Assembly (NCBI GenBank): GCA_963693285.1
Contig: OY848917.1
Span: 26,165,745-26,229,744 of the forward strand
Length of the DNA stretch: 64,000 bases
Origin: Xestospongia muta
Taxonomy: Eukaryota > Porifera > Demospongiae > Haplosclerida > Petrosiidae
Reading direction: 5' to 3'
Shown: piece after piece, positions 37,594-50,914 of the stretch
Position numbering within the stretch: position 1 is the stretch's first letter
How the letters are laid out: every line of letters begins with the position of its first letter
Notes under the pieces: model-generated
The model's input: only the letters and a program-made list of their open reading frames with translations
Database searches by the model: none
What the model was told of the DNA's origin: nothing
Position numbers and translations under genes: made by a program

Positions 37594-40500
37594 TTACCAG
37601 TTGGAATAACAACCAATATCAGCTATATCACTACAACAATCATTATATTCATGACAGCTTTCATCACAATAGCATCCATTATTGTAACACTGTGATGACA
37701 AGGACCATTTACAACATCCACAATAGCTGAGGTTAAGTGCTAAACATGAACCTGAGATAAATATATGAACACCTTGGTTTAATTTGTAGTGCTTATTTAC
37801 CTTGAATAGGTGGTGTAGGTGAAGGTGTGACTGTTATGTCTATATAAAAATTGCAATAAAAATTGTTATATAATGTAAGGGGATAACTATCACATAATTA
37901 AATTTATAACATTACTACTTAATGCGTGAATTCTAAATTAGAATTATTAACTAGACTAAAATGTGACTAACGCAAGACGTGATCTTACAGAGAAGCATGA
38001 CAGAAACTATATTGAGATAACATGCAATGAAGGAGCATATTAAATCTAAGTTAGCTTTATTTTATATAAGATTCTAAATCAGAATCTTGACTAGACTATA
38101 ATGTGACTAATAAAGAAACGTGAAAGAAACTATATTGAGATAATATGGATCATGTACACATGAAATAAGCTATTTCACTAAATTATACTCCTTTTACAAC
38201 CAGTTTGACCAATAAAGTCAATTTCTTTTAAATACCATTGCCATACTATAGTAATAGCTATGTATGAACAAAATATTAGTTGCAATATATACAGAATTAA
38301 CAAAGGTTGAAGTATAGCTTATGTCAATCATGATATCCTGCTGACTGATATTCCTAAATTAAAACAGTAATATTATAAGAAATTTGCATAACTGCCTGTA
38401 GCCAAGTGTGTTAATTATTTATAAATTTAGTTATAAATTAACAATTATATTTATTTGCAACAATTAAGGTCCACAATTTAAAGAATCTTAGTACATAATG
38501 AAATTAAAAGTAAACAGTATCATATAACCACTGATGCATACGACAACCAATGATTATTCATTGACCCTAACTGTAAGCAATACAACAAATGATGCATGAA
38601 ACATTTCACTATCTTGCTTCTCAGTTTATATTCCTGTTATTCTATACCTCTATGCTTCCCTACACACTGCTATTAATTAATTTACACACTAGGCAAGTGT
38701 TTCACAGTTAAATTAGTACCTTTCAAAATTTTGTAGGTTGGTTTTTAGTTATAATCTTAATTATTTACATTGTTTTTTCTATGAAATAATGTAGATCATG
38801 TGATCATGTGTTTGTTTTAGAAATTCGCCAAGTCGTGAGTTATTTCTGTTGTTAAAAATGACTTCAGATCATATCATCTATGTTAAGTTATAATGGAGTG
38901 CTAGCATAGCATTTACAAAGTAACATCACTGTGCTATGTCTGAGGTGAGGGATCTACAATCATTACTATAGTGTTTTTTATTGGAAAATGAATTACAAAT
39001 CATAACTATTGAAAGCAAAGTCCAGATTCCAACACAAATAATACAATTATTAAAGCAAATAGTACTATTTATATCTACACTAAGCTAACTAACTTATAAT
39101 GTGCTTTCTAAAATAGTTTCATCATTGACTTATTAACTAGATGGATTGTTTTGTAGTATTTACCTATAGTTGGAGTAGGTGTGACTATGATAGATGTAGT
39201 GTCAATACTTGGTGATGGCTGAGGAGTTCCACTAATAGTTTCTGATGATGAAAAGAATTAGTCAATAACATGTTAAGTGAACACATTCCAATGTTGTAAT
39301 ATAAAATTTTGCCCTTTGACTTTGCTTTAGGATATTGCAAGACAAACTCAATTATATAAGCATTCAGAATCATTGAAACTTTAGAATTTCATACAGTGAA
39401 GCATTTCCATACTTCAATTCACATTATTCTAAAGTTAAACTTTTTAATGACCTTACCAATTATGTCAGATCCAGAGCCAGATCCAATGCCTATATGAAAT
39501 GGTTTATTCACATAAAAATGAACAACAATACACTCTAATAATGTTCAATTATTGTTAAGTTTTTATAAAGAAGCAATAAAACAATAACAAATGCATAATA
39601 ACATCAAAGAATAGTAAACAACAAGTAATATTATTTATTATGCAGAATGTGCTTGGTATATCAACATTGCTAACTAACTAAAACATATGAAATCAATTCT
39701 ATTGAATATATAAATGAGCAGGATGAATGGAGGTATACATATAGGCTTGCATTGAATATACTCTAGTGTGATTAGAACAGTATGATAAGTGTTCTTTGAG
39801 AAGAAAGTAGTACATTTATGAATTATTCACCACATTGCTGATTACACACTTGATTAAATTTTACCTTCATTTAGATTATAAACCACATTTGACCATAGTG
39901 ATGATGGATAATTGAGACAGTCAATGTTTATAATTCTTGATGTTGCAGATAATGGATGATTTGCAAAATTATTACGTCCAGCACTATAGCCAATTGATGC
40001 ACTGTTTTTAATCCATTGCAGAAGATTACATTTATAAGTAAATATAGCATAAGATGTTGATCCTTGTGACGCAACCACAACCTGGAATGTGTTTGTCTAT
40101 AATGAAAAGTAGTAATACGCATGTAAAAAGTATAGAATAATTCACCTGAGTACAATTGACGTTTCCATATGGACAGACATTTTCCCACTTTGCTACCATA
40201 ACCCAGTCTAATTCTAAATCAAGGTCTTGGTCTAGCTTCAAAAATGTTTCCACTTCATTAATGACACCTGATGTATTGGATGAATTGACAATTCCATACT
40301 CAACTACTCCAGTGTTTGTCAATTCGATATCATCCCAAAATGGAGCTATCACTATATTAGATGATAGTGGAAATGATCTTGGTAAATAGGTTGTGAATCG
40401 TTCACCAAGACTAAGAAGACCATTAGAGCTTATCTACATCAAAATAAACACCAAATTGATACCACAAAAATAACAGGTACATCTTACATATATAGTATGG

Positions 40501-42287
40501 AAACTTTGCTTTCCAATATTAAGCGGAGATGGAAGTCCAACTGCTATAGAATCATCATCAACATTTCTAAATATTTTAGCTTGTAAGCCAAGATCTTGGA
40601 AAGTCAAATATTTGGACTCCATTCCAGATCCAACAACAAATTCTTTTGAAATTTAGAAATTAATAATAAACAATGATATAAAAATAATGAAGTCAGTTAT
40701 GATGTCTTACAAAAATAGTTTTTATTATTTTCTGACTAATTTGTATCTAAAAAGGATAGGTTGATTATGTGAATGTCTATCAGGTTGTCATTGTCTCCAC
40801 ATGTCATATGACAAATTATTCATGTTGAGTGGCTAATAATTATAGGAAACAAACAGTAAGAAACCAAATTTTATGGTTTATATCAAATTCAAAAATTAAA
40901 AAGATTACCTGTATAATTATAACAGTAACTATCAAATTTTTATCACAATCAAATAACTATTTCTCTCTTATGTGATTATTTAAATTGATTTATAATTGGA
41001 TATTAAACTACTAACAGCAAGCATTAAACCTCTTGTCAATAAATAGGTGTAAGTACATAATGAAGTACTAACAACACATAACATATTGTAGTATTACTTA
41101 CAAATTTCATACAATTACCCACTCACATACATGGTGCAAATTAAACTTCTCTTAGCTTATATTTTTAACTTTTACAAAGTTTTAAGATTGTTTTGGACCA
41201 TGTGACCAAGTGTGTGTGCATAATAGGCATGGAATAAGCACATTTTGATTGGTCAAATCACTGGAAGCACGTTACTAGTGGTCCTTGTAAGTTTATGGCA
41301 ATGGCAAGGGAAAAAAGTGTTCTTTCTACTGTTTAGAGCATGAAAAAAACTAAGTCCATAGTAGAACTCACAGTACTAAAAACATAATTGTGTTAGGTTT
41401 TTTTTAATAAAGGACATAGCTAAAGACAACAGTTATGAATTAGACATTTTACACATAAATATCATATTAAATTTTTACCTGGATTTAGATTATAAACCAC
41501 ATTTGACCATACAGATGATGAATTATTGAGACAGTCAATGTCCGTAACTGTCAATGTTCTGGAAAGTGGGTGATTAGCATAATTGTATTGTCCAGCACTG
41601 TATCCTATTGTTGCATTGTTCCCAGTCCATTGCAAAAGATCACATTTATATGTAAATATAGCATAAGAAGTTGATCCTTGAGATGCAATAACAACTTGAA
41701 ATGAATTTGTCTATGAAAAAAATAGCAACAAAAGTTTCAAAATAATATAAAATAATTTACTTGAGCACAAGCAGTGTTTATTGATGGGCAGACATTTTCC
41801 CACTTTGCTACAAAAGCCCAATCTAAGTCTAAATCAACACTTTGGTTTAGTTTCAAAAATCTTTCCACATCATGGATGACACTTGATGTACTTGCTGAAG
41901 TGACAATTATATACTCAACTATTCCTGTATTTGTTAATATGATATCATCCCAAAATGGAGCTATTACTACTGCAAATGGAAGCGGGAATGATGTTGATGA
42001 AGAGCTATTGAATGGTGCTCCAAAACTAAGTAGACCATTAGAACTTATCTAAATGAAAGTAAAGGCTAATATAATAAACAAAATTGAATAAATTTTTACA
42101 TAGAGAGTATGGTAAACACGTCTTCCAATATAAATTGTAGAAGGAAGTGTAACTGCTGTAGTACCATCATCAACATTTCTAAATATGCTAGCGTCTGGAC
42201 AAATATCTAGAAATTTCAAGTATATGGAATGTATTCCAGATCCAGAGACAAATGGTGATCCTGAATTTATATCTTCAAATCGAGATC
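37594..42287 (-). CDS. Two-NIDO / somatomedin-B secreted protein, gene 2
   Basis: Ten exons, all open and in phase: 42100-42287, 41761-42048, 41479-41710 (NIDO 1: SNGLLSFGAPF, VIAPFWDDIIL, SYAIFTYKCDLLQW); 40488-40642, 40146-40433, 39865-40096 (NIDO 2: VIAPFWDDIEL, SYAIFTYKCNLLQW); linkers 39457-39489 (GSGSGSD), 39164-39241 (Thr/Pro-rich) and 37801-37839 (TVTPSPTPPI); SMB exon 37594-37751 (CYCDESCHEYNDCCSDIADI, stop TAA at 37594-37596). These exons encode about 563 residues. The signal-peptide exon upstream of 42287 was not found. NIDO and SMB are extracellular modules, so a secreted matrix or surface protein is expected; Thr/Pro linkers may be O-glycosylated. It is the best-preserved member of its family here. 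The next gene upstream on the same strand is subtilase D. Confidence 0.8.
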
Positions 42288-42409
42288 CTGAAATTAATAA
42301 ATAATGATTCATGCAGTAACACTGCCTATGTAGGGATGTCCCAGATTGTTCATTAATATACATTTAGTATATTTAGGAGATATCAACATTATGATGCTTA
42401 CTATACAAT

Positions 42410-42448
<39 letters not shown>

Positions 42449-43014
42449 CAGTAAGATTGTGTATATAGGGATTTGTGAAATCCCTGAAACTTTCAAGGAG
42501 TTTATGAAGTCAACTTTTCACTTAGGGAGTTCATAAATTCACTAAAACCTCTAGCAACTACATGTTGCTGGACTCATCCAAGGCATCAGAATGTCTTTGA
42601 TGTCACTCTTTGCTCTTTCAGCAGAACCCTGCCTTTGGAGATGTCTGGTCTTGCCATGAAACATGATGAGCTTGCGGCCACAACTCTTTGAGTTCTGTGA
42701 TGACTTGGGCTGTGAATTCTGAGCCGTTGTCATGTCAATTATGCTGCTCCATTTTGTTTCAAATGCAGGAATGAAGTGGATGAGCATGGTGTACCTGCCT
42801 CTTATATGGTGAAGGCTAAGCTAAATTATAATTACAACACATTAAAGGAAGTGTAAACTGCTCTGAACTATGTTAAATCCTCAGAGTAGTCATCAAAGCT
42901 ATGGTATCATTTCCAATAATTTCATGAAATTGCTAGAGTTTTTAGTGAAGTCCGTTAATTTTGCAAAATCCCAATACACAATAGGGTTTAAATCTCAATA
43001 CACAATCTTACTAT

Positions 43015-43017
<3 letters not shown>
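42449..43017 (-). mobile_element. TIR element carrying an integrase fragment
   Basis: Imperfect inverted termini (AGTAAGATTGTGTAT at 42450-42464 and its complement near 42998-43012) bound about 570 bases. AT microsatellites lie on both sides. Inside, the minus strand encodes a retroviral-type integrase piece: DNGSEFTAQVITELKELWPQ, then after a frameshift FHGKTRHLQRQGSAERAKSD and IKDIL. The Asp and Glu correspond to the last two DDE catalytic positions. A DNA transposon with a gypsy-like integrase (Ginger type) fits best; a deleted LTR element is the alternative. Confidence 0.5.
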
Positions 43018-43086
<69 letters not shown>

Positions 43087-43094
43087 TATGGAAA

Positions 43095-45440
43095 CCAACA
43101 TCACTTGGATACTTCTGTGATGATGATTCTGGTATCATTCTACATCTTTACATTGAAATCAGAGTTGCAAATCATAATTATTTTTCAAACCAAGAAACTC
43201 TATAATTTAAAATTTAGTTTCTGCTACATTAATTGATTTATTACACCCTAAGATGTTCTCTATAATAAATATTGTTAAATACTTTTGTAACATTATCATT
43301 TAAGTGGGATACTACATGTAAGACCATTTCAGGATTTTCTTTACTTCTTAGATATAAACCTCAGTGAAAGTAAATTATAATCTCTTAAAGTAGAGATTTT
43401 ACTATATTGTATTGGTTGCTCTAGTTACTATGGATTTGACACTCACAAATGAATTCCAAGAAATAGTGAGTGCTGTCTGATAACAATAAAATAATAACAA
43501 CCCTATCAATGTTTGACACAGACCATGCAGAGTCAAACTAATGATATGTAATAGAATCTTGATAGTACTGAAAATTAACTACAGGACTGTCTCAAGTATC
43601 AATCACTATATCATATATGTGTGTGTGTGTTTGTGTTAAAACTAATGAAATCAGTATGATATTACTTATGATGCATACAAAGTATAGGTATCATATTATG
43701 TTTCCTAAATTACTAGATATATCTGTTATAATAGACTGATTATAACTGATTCATAGTCACTTATTTGGCAATGTATGCTTCTTCAAATACAATATACACT
43801 GTTTTGATTATTACTTACTATGGAACTTCACAGTTTATATATTTAAAAATACATTTTCTTAAAAAGACAATTTTTGTTGCACATACTATAAATTATATTA
43901 TAACAGATGTAACATACCAGCAATAACATACAACAAGATTACACAATGAAAATCAAAACACACAGACCTACCATCAATAAAATTTCTTTGTGTTCATAAT
44001 GAACTAGAAATTAAGCAAAATGTACAAAATTTTGAAAATAGAGTCAGTACATGACACTTAATTAGTATTTGCTAGATATAATAACATTATGATGTTTACT
44101 TTATCATATATACAATATACGAATATAGATTGCAAGCTAGCATCACTTGGCTACATCTGTGGTGAGGCTTCTACAATCTACACTATTTTACTTTTCATTT
44201 GTATTATAGATCTAGCTTTCATAGTTACTTCAAAGCAAGTAACTCCAGATTTTTTATTTGGAGTTTTGCTACCTTGATACTTACTAGATATAGGCGCTTT
44301 GAAGATCTCCAATAACTACTATGTATCACTCAAAGTAAGTTTTGTCACTATACTGTTTTGTCACTATACTGTTTTGATTGTTATAGATACTACATATTTC
44401 ACACTTCACTAATGACTTCCAAAAAAGGAAATGGTGAGTGTTGTCTAATAACATTAAAATAATGACAGCTGTTATACAGAGAACAATAAAGCATCTGTTA
44501 AAACACCTTTGTCTAACTAATGAGATGCTAAACAGAATCTTAAAAGTACTGATTATAAATACAAGACTATGAAGTAGTAATCAGTATGTACATCGTAAGT
44601 AATAAAACCAGTATGTTATTATGTATGATATGCAACATGCAAAGTAGGGATTATTATTATGATTTCATTGAAGTATTAGATATTTGTGACTATAAATGAT
44701 AAAGGTATATATCACTAAAATTATTCCAATTGAAGTTATGCTGTTTCTAAAAAGTTTTTGTATGATAAAAAGGACTTACTGTAACTATTTATACTTCGCA
44801 AAAGCAATTAGCTGTTTTGTGTTTTTATATCTTTTGAAAACTACAAGAAATGATATTTTCCTCATTTCCATTAATAGTATATATTACTATAGACTAGTCT
44901 TAACTGATTCATAGTTACTTGCCTTGCAATGTATACTTCTTTTGAAGCAGACACTGTGAAGCAAAGTGCTATGATATTTAGGCATCTGCATTTTGCCATC
45001 TATATCCTGGTAATGTTGAACAACATCATAACTATAACTAGCTTTCCTTTTTTGGAAAACAATATACACTGTTTTAATTATTACGTACAATGGAACATCA
45101 GACTTGATATACTTAAACATATGACTTTTCAAGACGTGTAGCATGTGCTATAAAGTCTATTGTAACAGAATTCACACACCTACAATTATTATATAGTAAG
45201 TTTACATAATGATAGTCATAACACACGCGCCTAATATCACATTGTGTTCATAAGGACCTAGCTATTAATCGAAATGTTCATTATTTTGAAAACAAAGTCA
45301 TTAGGTGCTCTCAATTACTATATGATAGGGATAACGGTTCTGTGATGTTTATTATATTATAACATACAATATATGAATATAGATTGCAAACTAACATCAA
45401 TTAGCTACATCAGCAGTGAAGGTTCTACAATGTACACTAT
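43095..45440 (+). repeat. Dispersed repeat array between gene 2 and subtilase D
   Basis: Anchor ACACTGTTTTGATTATTACT lies near 43797; a variant is near 45068. CATCACTTGGCTACATCTGT with GGTGAGG..TCTACAATCTACAC is near 44140. ACACTTCACTAATGACTTCC is near 44400. The order of sub-blocks matches the array at 24390-26830. No coding content can be supported. Confidence 0.65.
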
Positions 45441-45469
45441 AGTGACAAGTGATTGAAAAATCTCTGTAA

Positions 45470-46000
45470 CAATGACACACAAATAAGCTCATTTTTATGG
45501 CTGATATTAATCCATTTTATAAACAAAGAACAAAAGTCAAGTGATAAATGTATCTCTAAGATTTCATGAAATGTGAAGAGATTACTGACAAATACATCAA
45601 CACACAAACTTTAGAAATGAATGGCAGTATAATAATTCCTACATTTCATATCCATACAGTTGAATCTAGTATATAACTTTATTTATGTTTCATAGCTATA
45701 AGTATATGTTACCATACATACTCTATGCAAGGTTTTTTGAATATTTTCAGATATAATGTGTGTAGTTATTTTTTTTAATTTGTCAGTTCTTTTATTTGTC
45801 AATGTGATACTGTAAGTATGTACATAACGTTATAATTAGAAAATACTTAAAGATTAGTGTGAATTTTGAATGAAAAACAACTTGATTTAAGTTACGTGTG
45901 GTACATCAGAAACATGTAATAAATTCAAAGTAATTAGAATAATAATCACTCACACTTCAGTCTTATTGTGGAAGTGATATTTAAATTCATTGGTAAGGGT
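45470..46000 (-). repeat. 3' flank of subtilase D
   Basis: Paralogue of 1-530, 26990-27416 and 57500-58060. It lies directly 3' of the D stop codon, so it probably holds the 3' UTR and downstream spacer that duplicated with the protease. Confidence 0.6.
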
Positions 46001-46200
46001 ATGCATCGGCAGTTAATGCTTGCAGCTTAATAATTGGTCACAAAAATATGACAACAATGTAATAAACAATACAAAACACAAATCCAAATATAATTATAGT
46101 CCTAAACAATCTTAATACAGCCTGGCATACATTGTGTCATGCGAAAAAATTTCATTGAATATATAATTCTTTTTTCAGATCCTAAAAAAATTTCTAATGT

Positions 46201-47956
46201 TTAGAGAAACTTACTGTTAATGTGTAAAAGACAGTTAGTCGTTGTGTTTCGTAAACTATAGGGCAAATAACGATAGTTTAATACATTCTTTAGACAATCT
46301 TCTGTTAGTTTTTGCTTAATCTGAGATGGAGTCAGTAGTGGTTGTTCCTGTAAATATAGTGCTATTGCACCACTAACTAAAGGAGTAGCCATTGATGTTC
46401 CTGATTGAGACTTTCTACATGCACATCTAATACAGCTATGATCAGCTGCTATTACATCTAAGCCAGGAGCAAATATATCAACACAAGAACCACCATTTGT
46501 GTGGGAGTACACATCGTCTCCTAGAGCAGAGCCAGCAACAGTAATAACTCCTGGTGTACTACCAGGACTACGAATACAAGCATCATCTTCTTCATTACCA
46601 GCAGATGCAACAATTGCTATTCCCATATTAATGATATTGGTTGACGTATTGTTAACTATACTACTAGTTTGACTACTCAACGACATTGATATAATGGCTG
46701 GACGACGAGGATTCTTATTGATGACATTTGTTGCAGCATAATTTAATCCATCTATAATAACACTCGTTGGTCCATTACCCGAACAATCTAATACACGAAC
46801 ACTGTAACAGTTAGCTTTTTTAGCAACTCCATAATATTTTCCACAAGCAAGACTTGCTACATGAGTTCCATGTCCACTGCAATCTCTACCCCTTAGATAT
46901 GTTCCATAGTAGTAGTCAATTGGATCAAATCCAGCATATATGGCTCTATTGCCATCAAATTCATAGTGATCATAATTAATACCTATTTTTATAGATTTAA
47001 ATTTTATAGCACATATTCAAAGCATTCTTGATTACCTGAATCTAAAATGTAAATGTCAACACCTTCTCCATCTCCTCCAGGCTCAAATATACCATCTAAT
47101 ACTGGACTGACTTGGTCAATACGATCCAGTGCCCATGAAAGTGAAGCTTCAGCAAAAGTCTCTTCTTCAACAAAATCAACATTGTCAAGATCTTTTATCT
47201 GAATAATAGTTATATAATAGTAATTTTTTATTGTAAGTATCTTATAATAAGACTCATTTTCCATGCATTTTGAAGTTGTTGGTTCTTTTATATATAAGAG
47301 CAAAGGTTCATATAGACCTTATCTTAATTTTGGTTTTCTGTCATTGTTAATGGATCCAAAACCATTATAAATTTGCTAAACCTCGACGGTTCTAGTTGAG
47401 AAATCAATATTGCTTGTCACACATATTTTATGCAGTGATAACAATAGAATGTGTGAATCTCTTGAAAAGATATATTGATATTATTGTTTTTAATCATCTA
47501 TGCTTTACATAATCCATTTAACTTGAGTAATGTAAAATAACGCTACACTCTATCCAACAGCCATTGTGATATGTTTTCAAACTTAATGGTTGGCAGGTTT
47601 TTTAGATTAAAAATACACCTTGATATCATAGTATAACACACAGTCATATACACAAAATATATAAATTTATGTATATTAAGGCTAACCTTATGTGCTTCAT
47701 CTACTGACAGTTTTGCAACAATCACTTTAACAAATTGACCTTCTATTTTGTGGATTTCAGAACTCAAGGACTGACTTTGAACTTTGTCAGCAATGGCTTC
47801 AAATCGCTCATGACTGGTATCAGATGTCAGTACAACCATATACTGACCTGTTGTCTCTATTCCAGGAGCAGCACGAATAACTTGACGTGTTTGCACCGCA
47901 GCTACAAGGAGAAGAACTAATATCAAGACTTGAGTATTTCTAGTAAGAAATTCCAT
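46201..47956 (-). CDS. Proteinase-K-like subtilase D (S8, with I9 propeptide)
   Basis: Exons 47687-47956, 47036-47198 and 46201-46982 have exactly the same lengths as in copy A (270, 163, 782) and encode 404 residues. Signal peptide LILVLLLVAAVQT, I9 propeptide (GQYMVVLTSDTSHERF), Asp143 (YILDSG), His182 (CSGHGTHVA), Asn274 (SAGNEE) and Ser341 (SQSGTSMATPLVSG) are all present. Differences from A cluster after MSL: the substrate-binding SLGGG strand is SLSSQ here, and GND has become GNE. This suggests altered substrate preference, assuming the fold is kept. The product should be a secreted serine endopeptidase. Confidence 0.9.
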
Positions 47957-48084
47957 ATCTAATATGACGATGGGCGGTGCAAGTTGGACTATTAACTTGT
48001 TTATATGGATCACGTTGAACCACACCTTCATATACGAAACAATGATGTATAAACATTAACAATGCTAAATAAACTACAAGCACA

Positions 48085-48168
48085 CATGAGATATACTCTG
48101 TTCACGTTGAGAATGACCACAAAGTCGGTGTTATAACTCTGGCTAGGAATAAGATGATGAGAAATGGT
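48085..48168 (-). promoter_or_regulatory. Conserved upstream block of subtilase D
   Basis: Same block as at 22799-22885, located about 130-210 bases 5' of the ATG (GAGATATACTCTGTTCACG, GACCACAAAGTCGG). Position suggests a promoter or 5' UTR; no known factor site is claimed. Confidence 0.3.
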
Positions 48169-48599
48169 TCAAATTGTGTCCACTTGTAAATGCCCTAGTC
48201 TGAGACTAAAGAAGTACTACTCTGAGAATGAACAACATCAATCTAGACTGCTGATCATTACCAATATGTCATGGATCAGGATCATTCTGAGAGATTGCTA
48301 AAGATAAGTAGTGGTATTAGACTGCAGAGATAGCTAATCATCATTAGTATGAGACTATTAGCGTACTAGAGATTACTACTGTTCTGATAGTAGATATAGT
48401 GATCCAAAATTCCAGAAAACACCAAATAACTGCAAAAGATATCAAGTAATGTTATTTTGCTATAAATACAATACTGATGACTTGTTTTGATTTTAGTATA
48501 GTGATTGCAATAAGTCAATTTACCAAACATGCAAGTAACTTCCTGTAATTAAATGATTTAACTAATAATAATGATAATGTTTTTTTATTTATATATTGT

Positions 48600-48880
48600 T
48601 ACTTTAACAACATATCCATTTATTGAAGTTATCAATGATTCATACAAGTGGATGGTAGAGACCATTCACAACATCCCAAATAGTTTGGTTAAGTATATAT
48701 AACTACAAATTATTAAATAGTATTTAATATATATGACTTATGTGGAGTAACAACTGTTATAAGTGTACCTGTAGTGAAATTAAAGATGAAGTAAGAGCTG
48801 GAAAGCAGTTGATGGAAAAGGTGTGCTACTTGTTAGAGGAAGAGTAGTTATAATAGTCGTATCTACATAGAGAGTGAGAC
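48600..48880 (-). pseudogene. Possible SMB and linker exon relic
   Basis: 48645-48695 resembles, on the minus strand, the start of the SMB exons (compare the plus-strand CATTCACAACATCCCAAATA with CATTTACAACATCCACAATA in gene 2), but the Cys pattern is lost. 48770-48870 is weakly similar to the Thr/Pro linker region of gene 1. It is probably the remains of a deleted NIDO-SMB copy between subtilase D and pseudogene 3. Confidence 0.3.
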
Positions 48881-49439
48881 AGGATGTGAGTTAAGTCATT
48901 AACACCTTGTAATTTAAATTGTATGACAAACTCTAAGTAAAACCTGTGACCTAAAACAATGCTATCATTAACCATATGTGGAACATAATTGTTTAATCAA
49001 TAAAACTATTTTAAGATTAGCACAATAACTAAATTCTTTCATTTACTAGTATATCCATTACATTTTTCAAAATTGATAAACTTGCTTTTCTGTATTTTGG
49101 TAATTACTAGTTGCTCTACATAATCCATTTTAAAACGTTGTTGCATGTTTGTGAATCTTTCATTAACTGGTATGCTTTCAGTTTATTGATAAACAACAAC
49201 ATATTGATTATGATAAATATGAAACATAAATGTATGGATGAATGAGTAAATAGATTGATATATGGATAAACATTTAGGAAGTTTAATATATTGATGTTTT
49301 TTTACAAAACATACAATTTTTACTATAATAAAATATATAAAATATGTTTTCACATACAATTGATATATGGATAAACACACAGGACATTTAATCTATTGAA
49401 GTTTTTTTTCTGTTTCTATTTGTCATAATATTTCTCATT

Positions 49440-49960
49440 ATAGATCAGTTCAAGAATTATCCCTTTTTTCTTTAAACATTTGTCTGCAAGTTTAAAGACA
49501 AGGATAATTCATCTCTCATCTACAAAAACATATATAAAATATGCTGTGTAGAATTTAATCTTAAACATTTCCAGCTGTTCATTTAAATGTTCACTTAACT
49601 GCTACTACTATGATTTTGTTTCAAAACAACATTTATATAAATGAGAAATCATCAAACCAATCAAAATATCAAAAATAAACTAATAAATCTAATAGCAATA
49701 ATCTTCTTGTTTAGATAAAAATATATTGTAAAAATGCTGACATAAAAGTTGTCAAAATACATTATGACTTGTTTGGCTTACTGTAATGTCTTGTATAGAA
49801 TTTTCCAGATTGATCCCTAAATTCAATTTGATCATTTCAATGAAATTTTAAAATAATATTTCTTGAATACTATAAGATGTAGAACAAATTTCAAATTTTT
49901 GATTTATTTTATCTCTTACTTCAGCTTATCAGAAATAAAAATTGAAACATTAGTATGCAC
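49440..49960 (-). repeat. 3' flank block of NIDO-SMB pseudogene 3, outer part
   Basis: Similar to 1980-2400 and 36350-36770. It is separated from its inner part (50440-50914) by the NIDO exon relic at 49974-50360. Confidence 0.5.
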
Positions 49961-49973
49961 TTCTATAGTTTAA

Positions 49974-50360
49974 CTAATATATTATAAATTTATTTTTTGG
50001 AAAGCTTTTATAATAAAACTTACAAGGATTATGCATTGACAACATTAATGTGAACATGTTCATGCATTGAACTGGATAACACATGCCAACAAGGGAATTT
50101 GCATAAGATATTGTGGGAGGGTCATATGTACAAGGATTATATTCTTTACAGAATCTTAAGTCCAAGAAACATTCCATTTCATTGATGATACATGATGTAA
50201 TGGCTAAAGTGTCACCAATACTCAACTACTTCTGTATTTGTTAATATGATATTATCCCAAAATGTAGCTGTTACTACTATATATGAGAGTGGAAATGTTG
50301 TTGGAGAATAGCTTGTGAATCATGTGCCAGAACTAAGTAGACCATTACAGCTAATCTACA
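49974..50360 (-). pseudogene. NIDO exon B relic
   Basis: The minus-strand sequence follows NIDO exon B: a start equivalent to SNGLLS near 50345, VTATFWDNI-like residues near 50255, then SCIINEMECFLDLRF and CYP. Frames are broken, and the acidic WDD core is changed. Exons A and C are absent. It is embedded in the 3' flank of pseudogene 3, so it was moved there or left by a deletion. Confidence 0.5.
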
Positions 50361-50914
50361 CTGAAATAAATAAATAAATAAATAAAGGCTAATATGATTA
50401 AAAAAGATAACAACTAAATGTCAAATATAGACTGTTGAAATAGTGGTGGCACGTAAACACTGAAAAATTTGTTAATATTCTAAAGTTCCAATTTTAATAC
50501 AAAACATACGTATAAGGACTCTTACAAAAACATTAATATGTTAATATGTGAAAATATTGTACCTGGCACCTAGAATACCACATCAAGTGTTACCTTTATA
50601 AATTCCTTTGTTGGCAGGTTTATATAATGCATATAGACCACTGAATCATGATATATAATTATTACATATATATGTTGTATATGCAAATATACTTTTGGAG
50701 ATATTAGAGAAATTATCATTTATTGAAAAAATGTGTAACTAATGTATTGTATAGTGTTTTCATATTAAAGTGACCAGCACTCTTGGAAGGTCACATGTAC
50801 CCTTCACTGATCCATTATAAGCAAATAAATAACATGCTAAAAATTGCGCATGTGCTACTGTGTATTTCATTTTCTGGTAAACACTGATGTATTATATAAG
50901 CTATTGATTTTGTC

